Notes under the pieces: generated by a model
The model's database searches: none
What the model saw: only the letters and a program-made list of their open reading frames with translations
What the model was told of the DNA's origin: nothing
Made by a program: the position numbers and the translations under genes
Assembly (NCBI GenBank): GCA_014871385.1
Contig: CM026424.1
Coordinates: 19,759,945-19,823,944, forward strand
DNA from: Ceratodon purpureus
Lineage: Eukaryota; Streptophyta; Bryopsida; Pseudoditrichales; Ditrichaceae
Length of the DNA: 64,000 bases
Direction: 5' to 3'
Shown: piece by piece, positions 30,606 through 42,023 of the stretch
Numbering within the stretch: position 1 is the first letter of the stretch
Layout of the letters: each line of letters begins with the position of its first letter

Positions 30606-32805
30606 ATGGCGCCCAACAACCGGGTGGTGACAGGCCAGGGCGAGTCGACCCAGGTGGAACTTACCTTAAAACCGGCAACAAAACCAAGGAAACCTTTGAA
30701 AGTATCCCTGAGAATGAGTGAGGGCGACGGTGAAGCGAGCTACAGTCGCAACTCGTGGATGCAAGGAGGGATCCTCCGTGACATCGGCGCCGAATTAGTC
30801 GAAGCAGTGAGCCACCTCACCAGCCTGCCCACAGATGGATCCCCCGTCCGAGTGGCGGATTTCGGCTGCTCATCTGGGGCCAACACTCTTGCGTGGGCAG
30901 ACCTGGCTGCCAAAAGCGTGCAGCACAACATCCGACTTCGCAACTCAAAAGCCGGTGTAGCATCTTCTGATCCTGAAGTTCAGCATTTCTTCAGTGACCT
31001 GCCATCCAACGATTGGAACACGCTCTTCAAGACGTTAGCATCGGAGCAATGGCCATACTTTGCAGCTGCTGTGGCAGGGTCATTCCATGGAAGGTTATTC
31101 CCGAATGAATACTTGCACATTGCCATCTCAATATGGTCTGTGCAATACCTCTCTATGGTAAGGCCCCCAACTTCTTTTATGCCAGTACAACAGGTGGGTC
31201 ACATATAAACGAAATTTTGAGTTAAATAGTTCGAGTCTACTCTTGAACGCTAAAACACCTGAAGGTCGTTTCTCGAACTACCATTGAGTATAAGCCGAGA
31301 GAAACTAGGACTCAGGAGTAGAAGTTTTGGTAGGAGTTTGGCATCATGATTGCCGTTGAGGAGGTTCAGGATATATAAATGAACCAGATAGATTATATGC
31401 TGGCTTGCTTTTTCTTTACCATCAGATAGCGAACAGTTTACCCTCAGATTTTAAGGGTGTATGTTTGGACTATCAAGGGCTGTGGTATTGACATGAATGC
31501 CAAATCAACAGGCTGTTGTGATATAAAGACGAAAATGAACCGGTTAAACCGCAGTTATGTGTCGTTGTGTGCATGATACTGACGAGCTGTTACGTGCATA
31601 TAGATTCCAGACGCTCTTCTGGACGAATCCTCCCCGGCTTACAACAGGGATCGCGTATGGATCGATGGCGGTCACCCAGGCGCAGCGCAGGCCTACGCTG
31701 CTCAAGCACGAGAGGACCTCTTCAGCTTCTTCACACACCGTGCTTACGAGCTAGCGCCTGGTGGCCTCCTGTTCCTCATGTGCATGTGCCGAGCAGATCA
31801 TGCACGGCCCGAAAGGCAGACCTGCGGCGAGTTCATCAACGCTAACGTATGCGGGATCCTGTTCGAAGAGGCGTGGCAGGAATGCATTGATCAGGTAAAA
31901 GTCACGTAGCATGCCTCTCATTTCACATCAAAACAAACTGTGTATCTAGTAGGACTAAACCAAAGAGCGCTGAATATGGGTACCTCGAGGCTCGATCCTT
32001 GAGGAAGAAAAGTTCGTCCGAATTAGCAGGATATTAATCTTCAAAACTAGCCACTTACAGTGATAATAGACAGGATTTAAAATCTTCAAAACTGGCCGGT
32101 TACAGCGATATGAGACGGATTTTTGTCCAATCATGTTCAGTAGGACTTCATACTTTCGAAGTTCAGTAGTGAACTTCGAAAGTATGAATTCTGATTCACC
32201 AGGTGAGAACTAATCCTGTCTTGCATTGTCTCTAGCAATTACTGCCACAGCGTCTGTAGCAACTTGTGATTCACCACTTGTGAGAGTGAAAACAGACGTC
32301 TGTGGCAACCTTTTTTCGATCTGATAAAGGTTATTTGTTATTTCTTGTTATTTCTTGTCTCTAGAGACTCTTATAATCTTTGTAAATTTTGAAGCTCTGA
32401 TTGATCTTTAAATTGCAGGGTGTGATAAAGACTCAAGAGAGGAACAGCTTTAATACACCAGTATATCATTTTAGCTTACAGGAGATTGAAGAAGCGATCA
32501 ATAAAACTGGTGCATATGACATCAAGCGGTTGGAGATTCGGCGAGACCACCATTGGCTACCTAAAGGAAGCAAAAGAGTTCAAGATTACAAAGACAATCC
32601 AGAGACTTTTGGACAATGGGCAAAAGGATTTGTTAGAGCCATTTACAATCCTCTTGTAGAAGCTCATCTTGATCCTTCAAGAGCACAAAAGTTGTGGGAG
32701 TTTCTAGAACACAAGACCACTTCCTATGTGAAAAGGACTGGGAACATTTGTCTTAGTATGAATGGAGCACACTATGCCTTAGTTGTAATTTCCAAAAAGT
32801 TATAG
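30606..32805 (+). CDS. SABATH-family SAM-dependent carboxyl methyltransferase
   Basis: Three exons (30606-31157, 31604-31894, 32419-32805) join in phase 0 into 409 residues. SABATH enzymes methylate carboxyl groups of small molecules such as salicylate, jasmonate, IAA and benzoates; some act on N or S atoms. Visible motifs: MSEGDGEASYSRNSWMQ (37-53, SAM site and substrate-contacting Q53), VADFGCSSGANTL (about 83-95, SAM binding), DLPSNDWNTLF, YFAAAVAGSFHGRLFPN, PDALLDESSPAYNRDRVWIDG, then GGLLFLMCMCR. The Trp that sandwiches the carboxylate in salicylate methyltransferase (W151 in Clarkia SAMT) is replaced by Tyr (Y181 in SIWSVQYLSM). There is an N-terminal extension of about 35 residues relative to the usual start. 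The substrate is unknown. The third exon is more AT-rich than the first two. Confidence 0.92.
32147..32188. repeat. Perfect 19-bp hairpin in SABATH intron 2
   Basis: Two 19-base arms (32147-32165 and 32170-32188; core CATACTTTCGAAGTTCA) are exact reverse complements separated by GTAG. The same intron also has a roughly 44-bp direct duplication at about 32038-32120. Such a foldback may derive from a small transposon or act as a transcript hairpin. Confidence 0.9.
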
Positions 32806-33352
32806 AGATTTGTTATTCATTGGATCATGTGTTTCAATTTTTATTACAAAAAAATCAAATCAATTTATGTAAACTTAAAGTGATTATGTTTGTTGTTTAT
32901 CAACTTGAAGCCACTTTCATGTGAAATGCGAAATGAAATCCAATTTAAGCATTTTTTATATAATATGCAATCTTCTCCACTATGTAGAAATTCTTTATCT
33001 AAAGTTTGATTTCTTTTTTAAATATTTTTTATGATTTTTTTGAAACAATATATTCAATCATATGATTTTGAAATTCATGAATGTTTTATTTTTAGAAAAA
33101 TTTCAAATTATCTTTTTGGAAGCTAAAAAGAATATTAAAATTGAACTTCTTAATTCTTTCTTCAAGTAATTGTATTAAAAGTGACAAAGACAATCACTTC
33201 AAAAACAAGAATAGACTTTATCAATCACTATTTGTAATTTTTATTATTGGTCTCTTAAGAATTACTTATCTTGAACATATTTATTCATTTTTAGACATTT
33301 AATTTTATATTCATTATTTGATTCTATTTTAAATTTTAATCTTTTAAATCTA

Positions 33353-33390
<38 letters not shown>

Positions 33391-33796
33391 TTTAAATTTA
33401 AATATTAAACTAACACTTAAATTTCTTTAAACTAAAAATATCATTTAACTTTTAAAATTAAAATATCTTCGAGGTATATATTTATATAATCAATTATTAG
33501 TTTATGTAGTTGAATTAAAGATTAACCATTAGTGATTTTCAAAATTAAAATTTTAACTTATAAAAATACAAAGAAATGTGAAAATTATAGATTATAATTG
33601 TTATTTTGGAGCAAACAACAAGTGATTTTTTTAAATTAAACAAAATTTAACTAAAGCTATTAAATTATACTTCTTCTTATTATATCCAAATTGAGCATTA
33701 TAAATTCAATGGTTGAAGTTGTTTTAAAATCATTGTTGTTTTTTATTTTTCCTTTTCATATATTGTTATCAAGTTCTTTCATTACATTATATCAAT
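32806..33796. other. AT-rich spacer
   Basis: About 1 kb of strongly AT-rich DNA between the SABATH gene and the small secreted-protein gene. It includes a (AT)16 microsatellite at 33357-33388. No gene was recognised. The end of the interval should contain the promoter of the secreted protein. Confidence 0.6.
33357..33388. repeat. (AT)16 microsatellite
   Basis: Sixteen uninterrupted AT dinucleotides. Confidence 0.97.
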
Positions 33797-34297
33797 ATGT
33801 CTATCATGAAGTTTCTTATATTTTTTTGTTTATTGTCATTCGTTACAGAAAATGTAATGTGTGATACTTCTTCACACATTATAGGAGGACGACGTCTTTT
33901 GGCACCGTCTGATGATACTATTGTTGGATCGTCAGCACCTGCTAAAGCTGCTCCACCTGCTGAGACTGTTGTTGATACTTCGGCCCCAACTGATTCAAAA
34001 TCCACTGATGCTCCAACCGCCGAACCAGAGGTCGAATCTCCTGCAGCAGCACCAGTTGAAGCTCCCGCAGCATCAGTTGAGGCTCCCGCAGCATCATTAG
34101 TTGATCCTCCTTCAGCGTCACCTGTGGAACCTCCTTCATTACCACCAGTGGAACCCCCAACAGAAACTCCTTCGGAACCTCCACCATCACCACCATCTAG
34201 TACTTGTTCGTGTCAATGTATTGGCCAAGGTGATAGTGTGTGTGGTTGCAGTTGTTCAATAGATTCAAACAACAAATTCCATATATTGTTTCATTGA
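33797..34297 (+). CDS. Small secreted Pro/Ala/Ser-rich protein with Cys-rich C-terminus
   Basis: An unspliced frame of 166 residues. The N-terminus MSIMKFLIFFCLLSFVTENVMC is a clear signal peptide. It is followed by GGRRLL and a roughly 100-residue region of AP, PV, PP and SP dipeptides with repeats of the type EAPAAS and PVEPPS. That composition resembles arabinogalactan or hydroxyproline-rich glycomodules. The last 30 residues hold six cysteines in the symmetric pattern CxCxC-x7-CxCxC (C137, 139, 141, 149, 151, 153). There is no GPI-like hydrophobic tail, although the extreme C-terminus FHILFH is mildly hydrophobic. The codon pattern and low-complexity design support a real gene in otherwise AT-rich DNA. 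The family is not recognised. A cell-wall or secreted metal-binding role is speculation. Confidence 0.6.
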   Translation: MSIMKFLIFFCLLSFVTENVMCDTSSHIIGGRRLLAPSDDTIVGSSAPAKAAPPAETVVDTSAPTDSKSTDAPTAEPEVESPAAAPVEAPAASVEAPAASLVDPPSASPVEPPSLPPVEPPTETPSEPPPSPPSSTCSCQCIGQGDSVCGCSCSIDSNNKFHILFH

Positions 34298-35774
34298 ACA
34301 TTAGTTCTGTTTTGATGATATCAAGATTATTTTTGAGAATTTTCAAAAAGTGTTGAACATTATATATGATTTCATTCAATATTTTACTATATTGAATTAA
34401 ATTTTCCCTTTCCAGATTAGTACTTAAGGATAGTAACAATAAAACGAATATGTTCCACTCTCAGAAATAAAAACATCATTTTATAAATATTCCACTGTTT
34501 TTAATTTATTTCAATATCCAACTTATTTGATTTATAATAATCATGTTTAATCATATTTAATCATGTTTAATTTATTTTAAATAAACATTGAAAACAGAAA
34601 CATGTTTTTAAATCATACAAGAAGGGGATAAAAACTCATGTAATATACACACTCTCACCGAGGACGTACATTACAAAGTCACATCCAATTGAATAATTGT
34701 ACAGAGTTAAACACAAACTGCTGCACCGGTGGAAGAGCCAGACCGAGGACATGACACCATCATAATCCACCACCGAAGAGGAGAGACACATGGCGGAAAC
34801 CCAGTCAGCTGGCAGCGACGAAAGCTTCACAGCATGGAAGCCGAGGTGCCACCTTCGCATCCTCGCTTCCTGCTCTGCCTGCCTCGTGGCCCCTCCCAAA
34901 CCCTCACTGTACCCCACAACCATCACCATCTACTTAACCCTCACATAGTCACTTCCCGAATCTACAAATTGACAGATATCGACGGTATTGGATACGTGTC
35001 CTTAATGATATGAACCACCACCACCATAGCACAGTCTCGTCTCTCTACACCAGGCTTCCAGATCAAGCAAAGTGTAGTTTCATTACCGGTGAGTTAGCTC
35101 AATATTGCATCATAGCTCCTGCATTTGCATTCATGTAAGCATCAATTATCTGATTACGTTAGTACACATTGATACTCTGTTTGTCTGAAATATTCCAGCT
35201 TCAGTGCTTTGTATTTTGGTGAGTGCTTCATCTGGTTATGGTCTTAGGTTGTTTGTGTATCAGTGGGCATTTCAGTGGATTTGCATGGTTTCGCCTTAGC
35301 TTCATTATTCTACTTTGTATGCGTATTGTTCTGTTTCCTGGTCAAGTGAGTGCACACCAGTGGGACATTGGTACTTAGAACTAGTTGGTACTTTCCCAGC
35401 TTCCTTGCTTCGGATTTCCTGAGTACACTTGTTGGTTATCTGTGTCTGGGTGCATTACAAAGTTTCGTCTTTTTTTGACCTTTTTGAGGAGCTGGTAGTG
35501 ATTTTTTTTTTTATTATGAATATGGTTGAGTTAGTGGAAGTTAGTACTTGACTTGTTGGTGCTTTTGACTTCTAGCTTCATTGGTTTGGATTTTGGTGAG
35601 TCCATCTTCAACGTGCTGGCTTTCTATGTATGGGTGGCATTACAGTGGATGCGCAAAGTTCCACTTTTCTTCAGCTGGTATTGATGTTTGGTGTATGTTA
35701 TGGTTCAGATCGTTGTTGAAGAGAAGTGCCCAAGTGGAGATCAGATTGTGATAAGCTTTTAAGTTACAAGCAGG
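34298..35774. other. Spacer and probable spliced 5' leader of downstream gene
   Basis: No protein-coding gene was recognised. A strong donor CCG|GTGAGT at 35088/35089 and the acceptor-donor pairs in the repeats at 35199-35595 suggest that the transcript of the gene at 35775 begins here with non-coding exons. Confidence 0.45.
35199..35595 (+). repeat. Degenerate triplicate carrying 20-nt micro-exon-like blocks
   Basis: Three diverged units start near 35199, 35400 and 35576. Units 1 and 3 each contain AG, then a 20-base block (CTTCAGTGCTTTGTATTTTG at 35199-35218; CTTCATTGGTTTGGATTTTG at 35576-35595), then GTGAGT. Each is thus a possible 20-nt exon bounded by good splice sites. Unit 2 has lost the donor GT. 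Downstream phrases such as GTGGGCATTTCAGTGGAT also recur. Confidence 0.5.
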
Positions 35775-37581
35775 ATGACGAGTACGGTGGATGATCGTAG
35801 CCCTATTCAGAATGGAAAACCTAATGAGGTATGTTGTTATCAACATTAATTATGTTATGTTTGTAAGTTGGGTGATGTTTTCGAGGGTTACGAGAGCTGG
35901 GCCTGCTTGCTTGAAGGTGAAAAACAGGGGGTTAAGTGTAATATTCGTGTGGTTGATTTCAGGGCCTGCAAGATGTGTCAATTGATGAGCTAGTGGAGCT
36001 TGTCACAGATTGTGGTGTGTTGGTTGTGGATAACCCCAGGCTCTCCGATGAGCTCAAGAAACGTGGATATATGGTTACTGGTGAAGGGAAAGGCGGAAAG
36101 ATTGTGCTTCATAAAACTGAATGTGAACCACCGGAGAACGACCTCAGGAGGCTGCAAAGTCTAGTAGTGGATCCCTATGCACCTTACAGTCCCAAGGCAT
36201 CCGTAAGGCCCCATCCTTTTGCCGAGGATCTTCAGAGACATGGTAGGCTACCTTTACTCACAAAATCTAAACTCTCTTGCTATGTTGTTTAAATTGAGTT
36301 AGGTTTGTGGAAATTAAAAGGATTGTCATCAAGTTAAGTTATTGATTGCTCTCTTTTAGGGTTTATGATATTGGTTTGTGAACGTGCAGCTCGAGTCTCT
36401 GCCCCTCAGCAGATCATCATGCAGAGCCCATCTGAGCCCGAATTTTTGAGGATCACGGAGGATTTAGTTACTCACGATAGCGTTGAACAGGAGGTTTATG
36501 CTGATGTCCGTTTCCGGGCGGCATACACGAGGTACTCGAGTCACAACCGTTTTTCGTTCAGTGCTCTGTAATCGGTGATGACTGTACAGAGTCATGCACT
36601 AATCCTTAATCAATGAGTAACAAAAAGCCCTAATTTATCTTTTGAACGAAGCTTATAGACATCTAGAAGTCTCTTCGGTCCACTTAGTTGGCAGAGTAGG
36701 AGCTGTAAGAGCTGATCTTTAGAATTATGTTACTTTTTGCCTAGCGTGGAATCCGTGGCCTGTGGTCTGATTAACCTTATAGAGCGTAAATTGCTTTGGT
36801 GGCTTGACTCCTTGTACAACCAATCAATTAATGTTTGTTTTCCGACAGGCTAGTGGGATCTCCCCGCTTGGAGCTGCACTTGATGGTGGAAGAGGTGCAA
36901 TTCGGAGTGAGTCAGAGCTTCAACAATCTAAGCACGCGAGGGCACTTTGTATACGCCCTTGAAATCAAGGCATTGCCTTCCGAGAAATGGGCTCACCACT
37001 GCACTCAAACCTCCGCCAAGCCATCCGATACTTATAATTTGCAGAGACACGCTACACTTGGGATCACAGAACGGCTTTCAAAACTTTCCTTACCCGAGGT
37101 GACTGATGAAGAGAACGAAGAAGGGAACATCCAGCCAACTGGTGGTGAGCCTGCAGACGATGTGGTGAAACACAGATGGTTCCCGGCGGTATATGATCCC
37201 AGAGGCTCCGAGAAGGCAGTGGAGTGGACATGGAAGATGACTACTTGGGGCGATGGCCAGGCGTTTGATGAAGAGAATCCAAATTGCTCGTCGGATGTTC
37301 TTCCTAACTTGCCCTACCGAAACCCAGAAGTTGTTCGCTTCAAGGATCTGGAGGACGTAAATGAGGCAACCTGGGAGGTTCCTACCGATGTCGTAAAAGC
37401 ACTCCATGGGCGAATGGATTGGAGCTTTGAAATTAAGATTTACACTACGTGTTTGCAACAGAAGAAGGTCCGGGTGGGGAAGGATGTGGTGACTTACCGG
37501 AAGAAGGCTGAACGAGTGGCCGCCAAGTACAAGGGGAAAACGTCGAGAAGCAATGCTTTGATTATCCCACCTCCATCATAA
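35775..37581 (+). CDS. Uncharacterised 402-residue protein
   Basis: Four exons (35775-35828, 35963-36242, 36390-36531, 36849-37581) join in phase into 402 residues with no internal stops, good GT-AG sites and gene-like composition. Seen: a short Gly/Asp-containing N-terminus; the segment VSIDELVELVTDCGVLVVDN followed by LSDELKKRGYMV (helical, possibly a small fold); a Pro-rich linker DPYAPYSPKASVRPHPF; an acidic patch near EVTDEENEEG; and a conserved-looking Trp-rich C-terminal half (HRWFPAVYDPRG, VEWTWKMTTWGDG, GRMDWSFEIKIY) ending in a basic tail. No signal peptide or membrane segment is present. No family was recognised. It may be lineage-specific. A non-coding, repetitive, spliced leader probably precedes it. 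Confidence 0.75.
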
Positions 37582-38548
37582 TTTTCATAAAGCAGGCGCT
37601 TCCAGGTTGTTCTTTGAGCTCTTTTAAGAGCTTACGGTGATTCAAGTTTGTGGTCTTATTCTGCATCTTTCGAGTATTTTCGAAGGTTGTCAGCTACAAG
37701 CTCAGAGCTCAAGTGCTCCACTAATGCTTGGAGTAGTGCATCTCATACAGATTTAGCGGCTTCAGCTGAAAAATTAGTTGAAGAGATTTGGTCTCAGTTG
37801 CACTGGACTGTTTGATCCGGTACAAACAATTGCAACTGTGTACAGTTTTTGTGTAGTACACCATAAAACTCTGTGCTACAGTTTGGTTACGAGGAACACG
37901 CTTATACTTTACATACCATTCAAGAAGACTATACTTTTTGTTCTAGTTGTTTTCCCTGGGACCTCACTTACAATCAAAATCAAGTTGATAAATCTGATAA
38001 TGCTGGGAAAATTATGAATAGTCTAGTTTTTGTACAAAAGTGACACGACAAAATGAACAATCTACTTGGCACAATTTTATATAATCGTTGTCATCTCATG
38101 TGAACCTCAGAAAAATGATTCAAAATCGGAGTTTTTATTCAATGTACACTTGGCGGAGAAAAAAGGTAACGAATAGTTGAGCCCGGGACTGTGTCTAGAA
38201 TGTTTAAGAGGCGACCAAACACTGACACCAGCAATAAATTAGAAGCTTCCTGTGGACGGTTGGTCAGCACTACATGAAAGGGGTCTGTGAGAGAGTTTCT
38301 TTCTTCGGGGCAAGAAGCTTAATGTTGATCTCATGAGGGAAAAAAATAATGCTAAAAGGCACAGATAGCTAGAGACTGCTCCTTCATCTGATGCAGTATG
38401 TAGCTATAAACCCCTTTCAGGAATTACCATGGAGAAAGACATGACGCCCCGCTCGCACTGCAATTTGCAAGTGGTGAGTAGATTACAAAAACTCGAGTTC
38501 GAGCTCTTCCTTGAGTTCCAAACTGGATGAGATGCTGTTGCTGCTCCT
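37582..38548. other. Convergent 3' region
   Basis: About 1 kb between the stop codons of the unknown gene (+) and the O-fucosyltransferase-like gene (-). It should contain both 3' UTRs. No additional gene was recognised. Confidence 0.6.
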
Positions 38549-41500
38549 TTATGGTCTCTTTAGTAGTCGTCGGCTTTGAACTTCCTTTTTGCAAATGCAA
38601 CCTGGGTAAGGGTTGGAGTAGAAGTTCTCTTCCAGCTTAGGAATTTCTCCAACATTTCGCCAATGTGGAGCTCCTGTTCGCGATTGATGAATCTTGCGCA
38701 CTTGACCTTCGAAGTCTTTCCATGTGATTGCTCCTGCTTCGTAGTTATCAATCAGATGAACTAGCCGCTGCCTGCATTACGTAACAAGGTGAGACCGGAA
38801 TCATAGATACGGAACAAGCACCCCATTTCTGAAAAAATAAGAGCTGGGACTTTCCAAAGTAGATAACAAAAGTAAAACGAACAAACAAGTAGGAGAACCA
38901 AAGTTATCTAAAGGTAGAGTTTCACTGAAGTAGATTTTCATACCGGTACCTATATTTAGTTGCAACTCAAGTTCACTTCAGCTTACTTTCAGTGTGCACT
39001 CACTCTAAGCATCAAACACAAACTAGAAGGCTAAAATAAAAACCAGCGAGAAGGATAACTAAAGAATCAGGATAATCACCTCACGACAGGTATAATGGTT
39101 GAGTGGCATGAGTGTAGGTTACCTGTCCGGGCTGATGGTCTTTCGGTAACCTTCGAACTGTCGATGGCCCATCACAGCCTTCGCCATATTTCCATCGTAA
39201 GTGTAAACGAACACATCGCTCTCGAGTGCCACCATGTAGTCCAGCCCAGCCAGCCGGTTCTGGAATTTCTTTAGAGGGGCCAACTCTGTCTCGGTTGCAA
39301 GGGAAGCATGGTTATACACGTGTGGAAATTCTTTGTAGAGACCGTCCATTGTACCCTGTCCATAAATCTCGCCAGCTACGATGTAGATTTGTGTTGAGGA
39401 AGGATAGCCCAGAGCTTTCAACATTAATGCTGTTTCGTGAGGAGTGAGAGGACAGCCACCTAGCTTGCGCTTCTCCTCTCCGTCGATCTCTTTCTCTTTC
39501 CAGTGCTCGACCTCGTAACGCATTTTCTTCAGTTCATCCGCTTCCTCGCTGGAGAGACCATGTGCACAACCTGTGAAAGCCAGCATGTCCTTCTCATATC
39601 TGCACTCACATACATGACAAATAAGCTTCAAAACCACCAAAAACTAAACAGATTAAAGTAGGAAACAAACTCTTTGGAGCACCATGATTAATTATCAAAC
39701 TAGTTTCAGGGCCAGTTCACGAAGGAAGAGAGTCTATTTCATAGAGCAAAGAATTATGCTGTCGAGTTTGATAGACACTTGTTATGATTCATGCCCACTC
39801 TCTGTTTTCACTCTCACTAGTGGTGAATCACAAGATATAAGGTCAACCAAGTAAGGGCTCTTAAGGATGATTTGATTGAAAGAGCTATGCAAAAAATTGT
39901 AAAGTATGTACCTCAAATGCAAAGCCAAGTAAGGGCTATCGTGTTGCATGCGGTTGGTGAGCGTATTCGCTAATTGTCTAATGGGTTCGGAGTATCTCAG
40001 CGCTCTGTAATTGACTCGACACCTGAGCTGCTGAATATGGTCGGGCAGGTCATTGTTTGCCAACCTTGAATCAGCATGTGTGAAATACAAGACCTTGCTC
40101 TCCTGAAGCAGGGGCACCAGTTCCTTTTCGTAGTAAGGCGCCTGTTCAGAGTAGAATGCAAACTGTATTGTCAGAGACTAGTTCATGAGGACAAAGAGAG
40201 CAGAATACCCCAAACCGTCACAAATTCTTCAACGAGATTAAAACTCAGGGAAGCAGATTGACAGCAACTACAGCAATGTTGAGTCAGAAAATTAACCTTG
40301 GACCAAGAGACGGGCGCTTTTGTGACCGGCTCAATCTTAGCAACGTCAGGTGGTAATGCTTCTACAATGTTTACATCTTCACGAAGTGATTCAATGAAGA
40401 CTTTTAAGTCGAAGATGTCGTTGAATTCACTGCATGAAACGGACATCCAAATTAGAGCTTTTCCTTGTCGATCCACTGAAAAGCCGCTAGCTAGAGAGTA
40501 CCAACAGCCGTTGCAACATAACACGCTTGCAGGACAAAGTGTGCTAACCTTGGATCAGCCCAGAACGAGCTGTGGTCAAGTTTAGGGACGACTAGTGTCG
40601 CATTCATCAGCTTGGCAATCGCCACCATGTCACAAATCTGCAAAAAACGTCGATAATATTGAATAACAATGCAAGAATTGCTAATTTTTTCAAATTCAGA
40701 CAAAATACTAGCGCTAGTGAAGAGTAAAAAAAGCCATCAGGATTCACAATTTCTCGATAGAGAGGGTTTTGGGAATCCTATACTCACTCCTGAGCGCATT
40801 TGATTCAAGCCACCGTTTGCATTTACAAGAATGTAGCCATTTGTCTTGGTTCCAGGCTCTGGAAGTAAACAAACCACGAAGATGACCAATTCAGTTAGTT
40901 TTAAAATTTTCAGCCGTCTACCATATTCATTGCCTGTTTTCATCCCTCGTCAGAAGAAAAAAATTGATCTCTGAAACTCTTGACATAACCATGCCTTAAT
41001 CAAAAGTAAAATGCGTTCAAACATAGAGAGCCATATGAAACCCAAGGTAGAAATTATCAACTCACTTGATGCGTCCTTAGAACGATCGATGCACTGCCCG
41101 TACTTCTGACTATCTGGCTTCAACCACAACTCGCCAGGCCAAAACGCGTGCGGCTGCCAGACAGCAGAACACAAACAAAAGTTTGTCAAAACTTTTCATT
41201 TGCTAACAGCCCTTATCAAACAAAGATAATTGGATTTAGCAGGATAGGTAGGAGAACATATACTCACCTTCCGATGATCCATTCGGCGCCTATAAGGTGG
41301 AATGATATCTTTATTCTCATCGATGGCGTTGCTAATCTCCACCTTGAACGGATTCAACATAATCTTCTCTTCTTGAAACTGCACCAGCAATAACACAATC
41401 AGCTAGATGTTGCCCGAAATATGCACCAAATGAAGTAGTATCAGTTCAGCTATTGAAGCAGCCAAGCAAGTGCTCTGAATTTATCTGAAAGGCTTTACCA

Positions 41501-42023
41501 TTCAATGGGAATAAATAAATAAATGAATAAAAATTACCTGAGAATCCTCTGAAGGTTGGACCTGAGCAGAGAACCATCCCAAACACAAACCCTTGAGCAG
41601 GAAAAACGTAATAAGCAGGAGGGTCGAGGCGTAGAAAGCTGATTGCCTCCAGTTTTTCTTGGCAAAATTTGGAAAATGGGCAACCCCACTAGAATTACAT
41701 CTGAAGGAAGTAGCGTCGGAGTCTCCAAACCTTGAGTTTACATGGCCATAGTCTTGTTTCCGGTGCACTTTCACGTCGTCGCCATCGGTGCTGCCTTCAC
41801 GAGGAGAATCATTACCTGCTTCATGGTTACGCTGCCCTTTGAGAAACTTAAACAACAGATAGGTAGAGGGCTCCTGCATGCGTTTCTGCGATAAGGACCG
41901 CCTGCTCATGGGATGGAAAGGGCTGTTAGCGCCACCAACTCGAGGACTCATTAGAACATGGGTCACATCGCGGTTGCCAGCCACCGCATCGGGGTTGGGA
42001 GCATGGGGCCATAACGCGTTCAT
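38549..42023 (-). CDS. GDP-fucose O-fucosyltransferase family protein, type II membrane
   Basis: Nine exons on the minus strand (42023-41538, 41378-41268, 41153-41066, 40858-40788, 40637-40549, 40429-40297, 40141-39912, 39599-39123, 38771-38549) join in phase into 635 residues. Plant O-FucT (PF10250) hallmarks: [44 protein letters not shown], then [31 protein letters not shown] with the HxR-like motif, [28 protein letters not shown], and [33 protein letters not shown]. The C-terminus is [22 protein letters not shown]...[12 protein letters not shown] single membrane anchor lies at about residues 128-151 after a long cytosolic N-terminus, typical of a Golgi type II enzyme. Family members act on cell-wall glycans or proteins; the acceptor is unknown. 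The tiny exons were placed by phase and homology. Confidence 0.9.
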
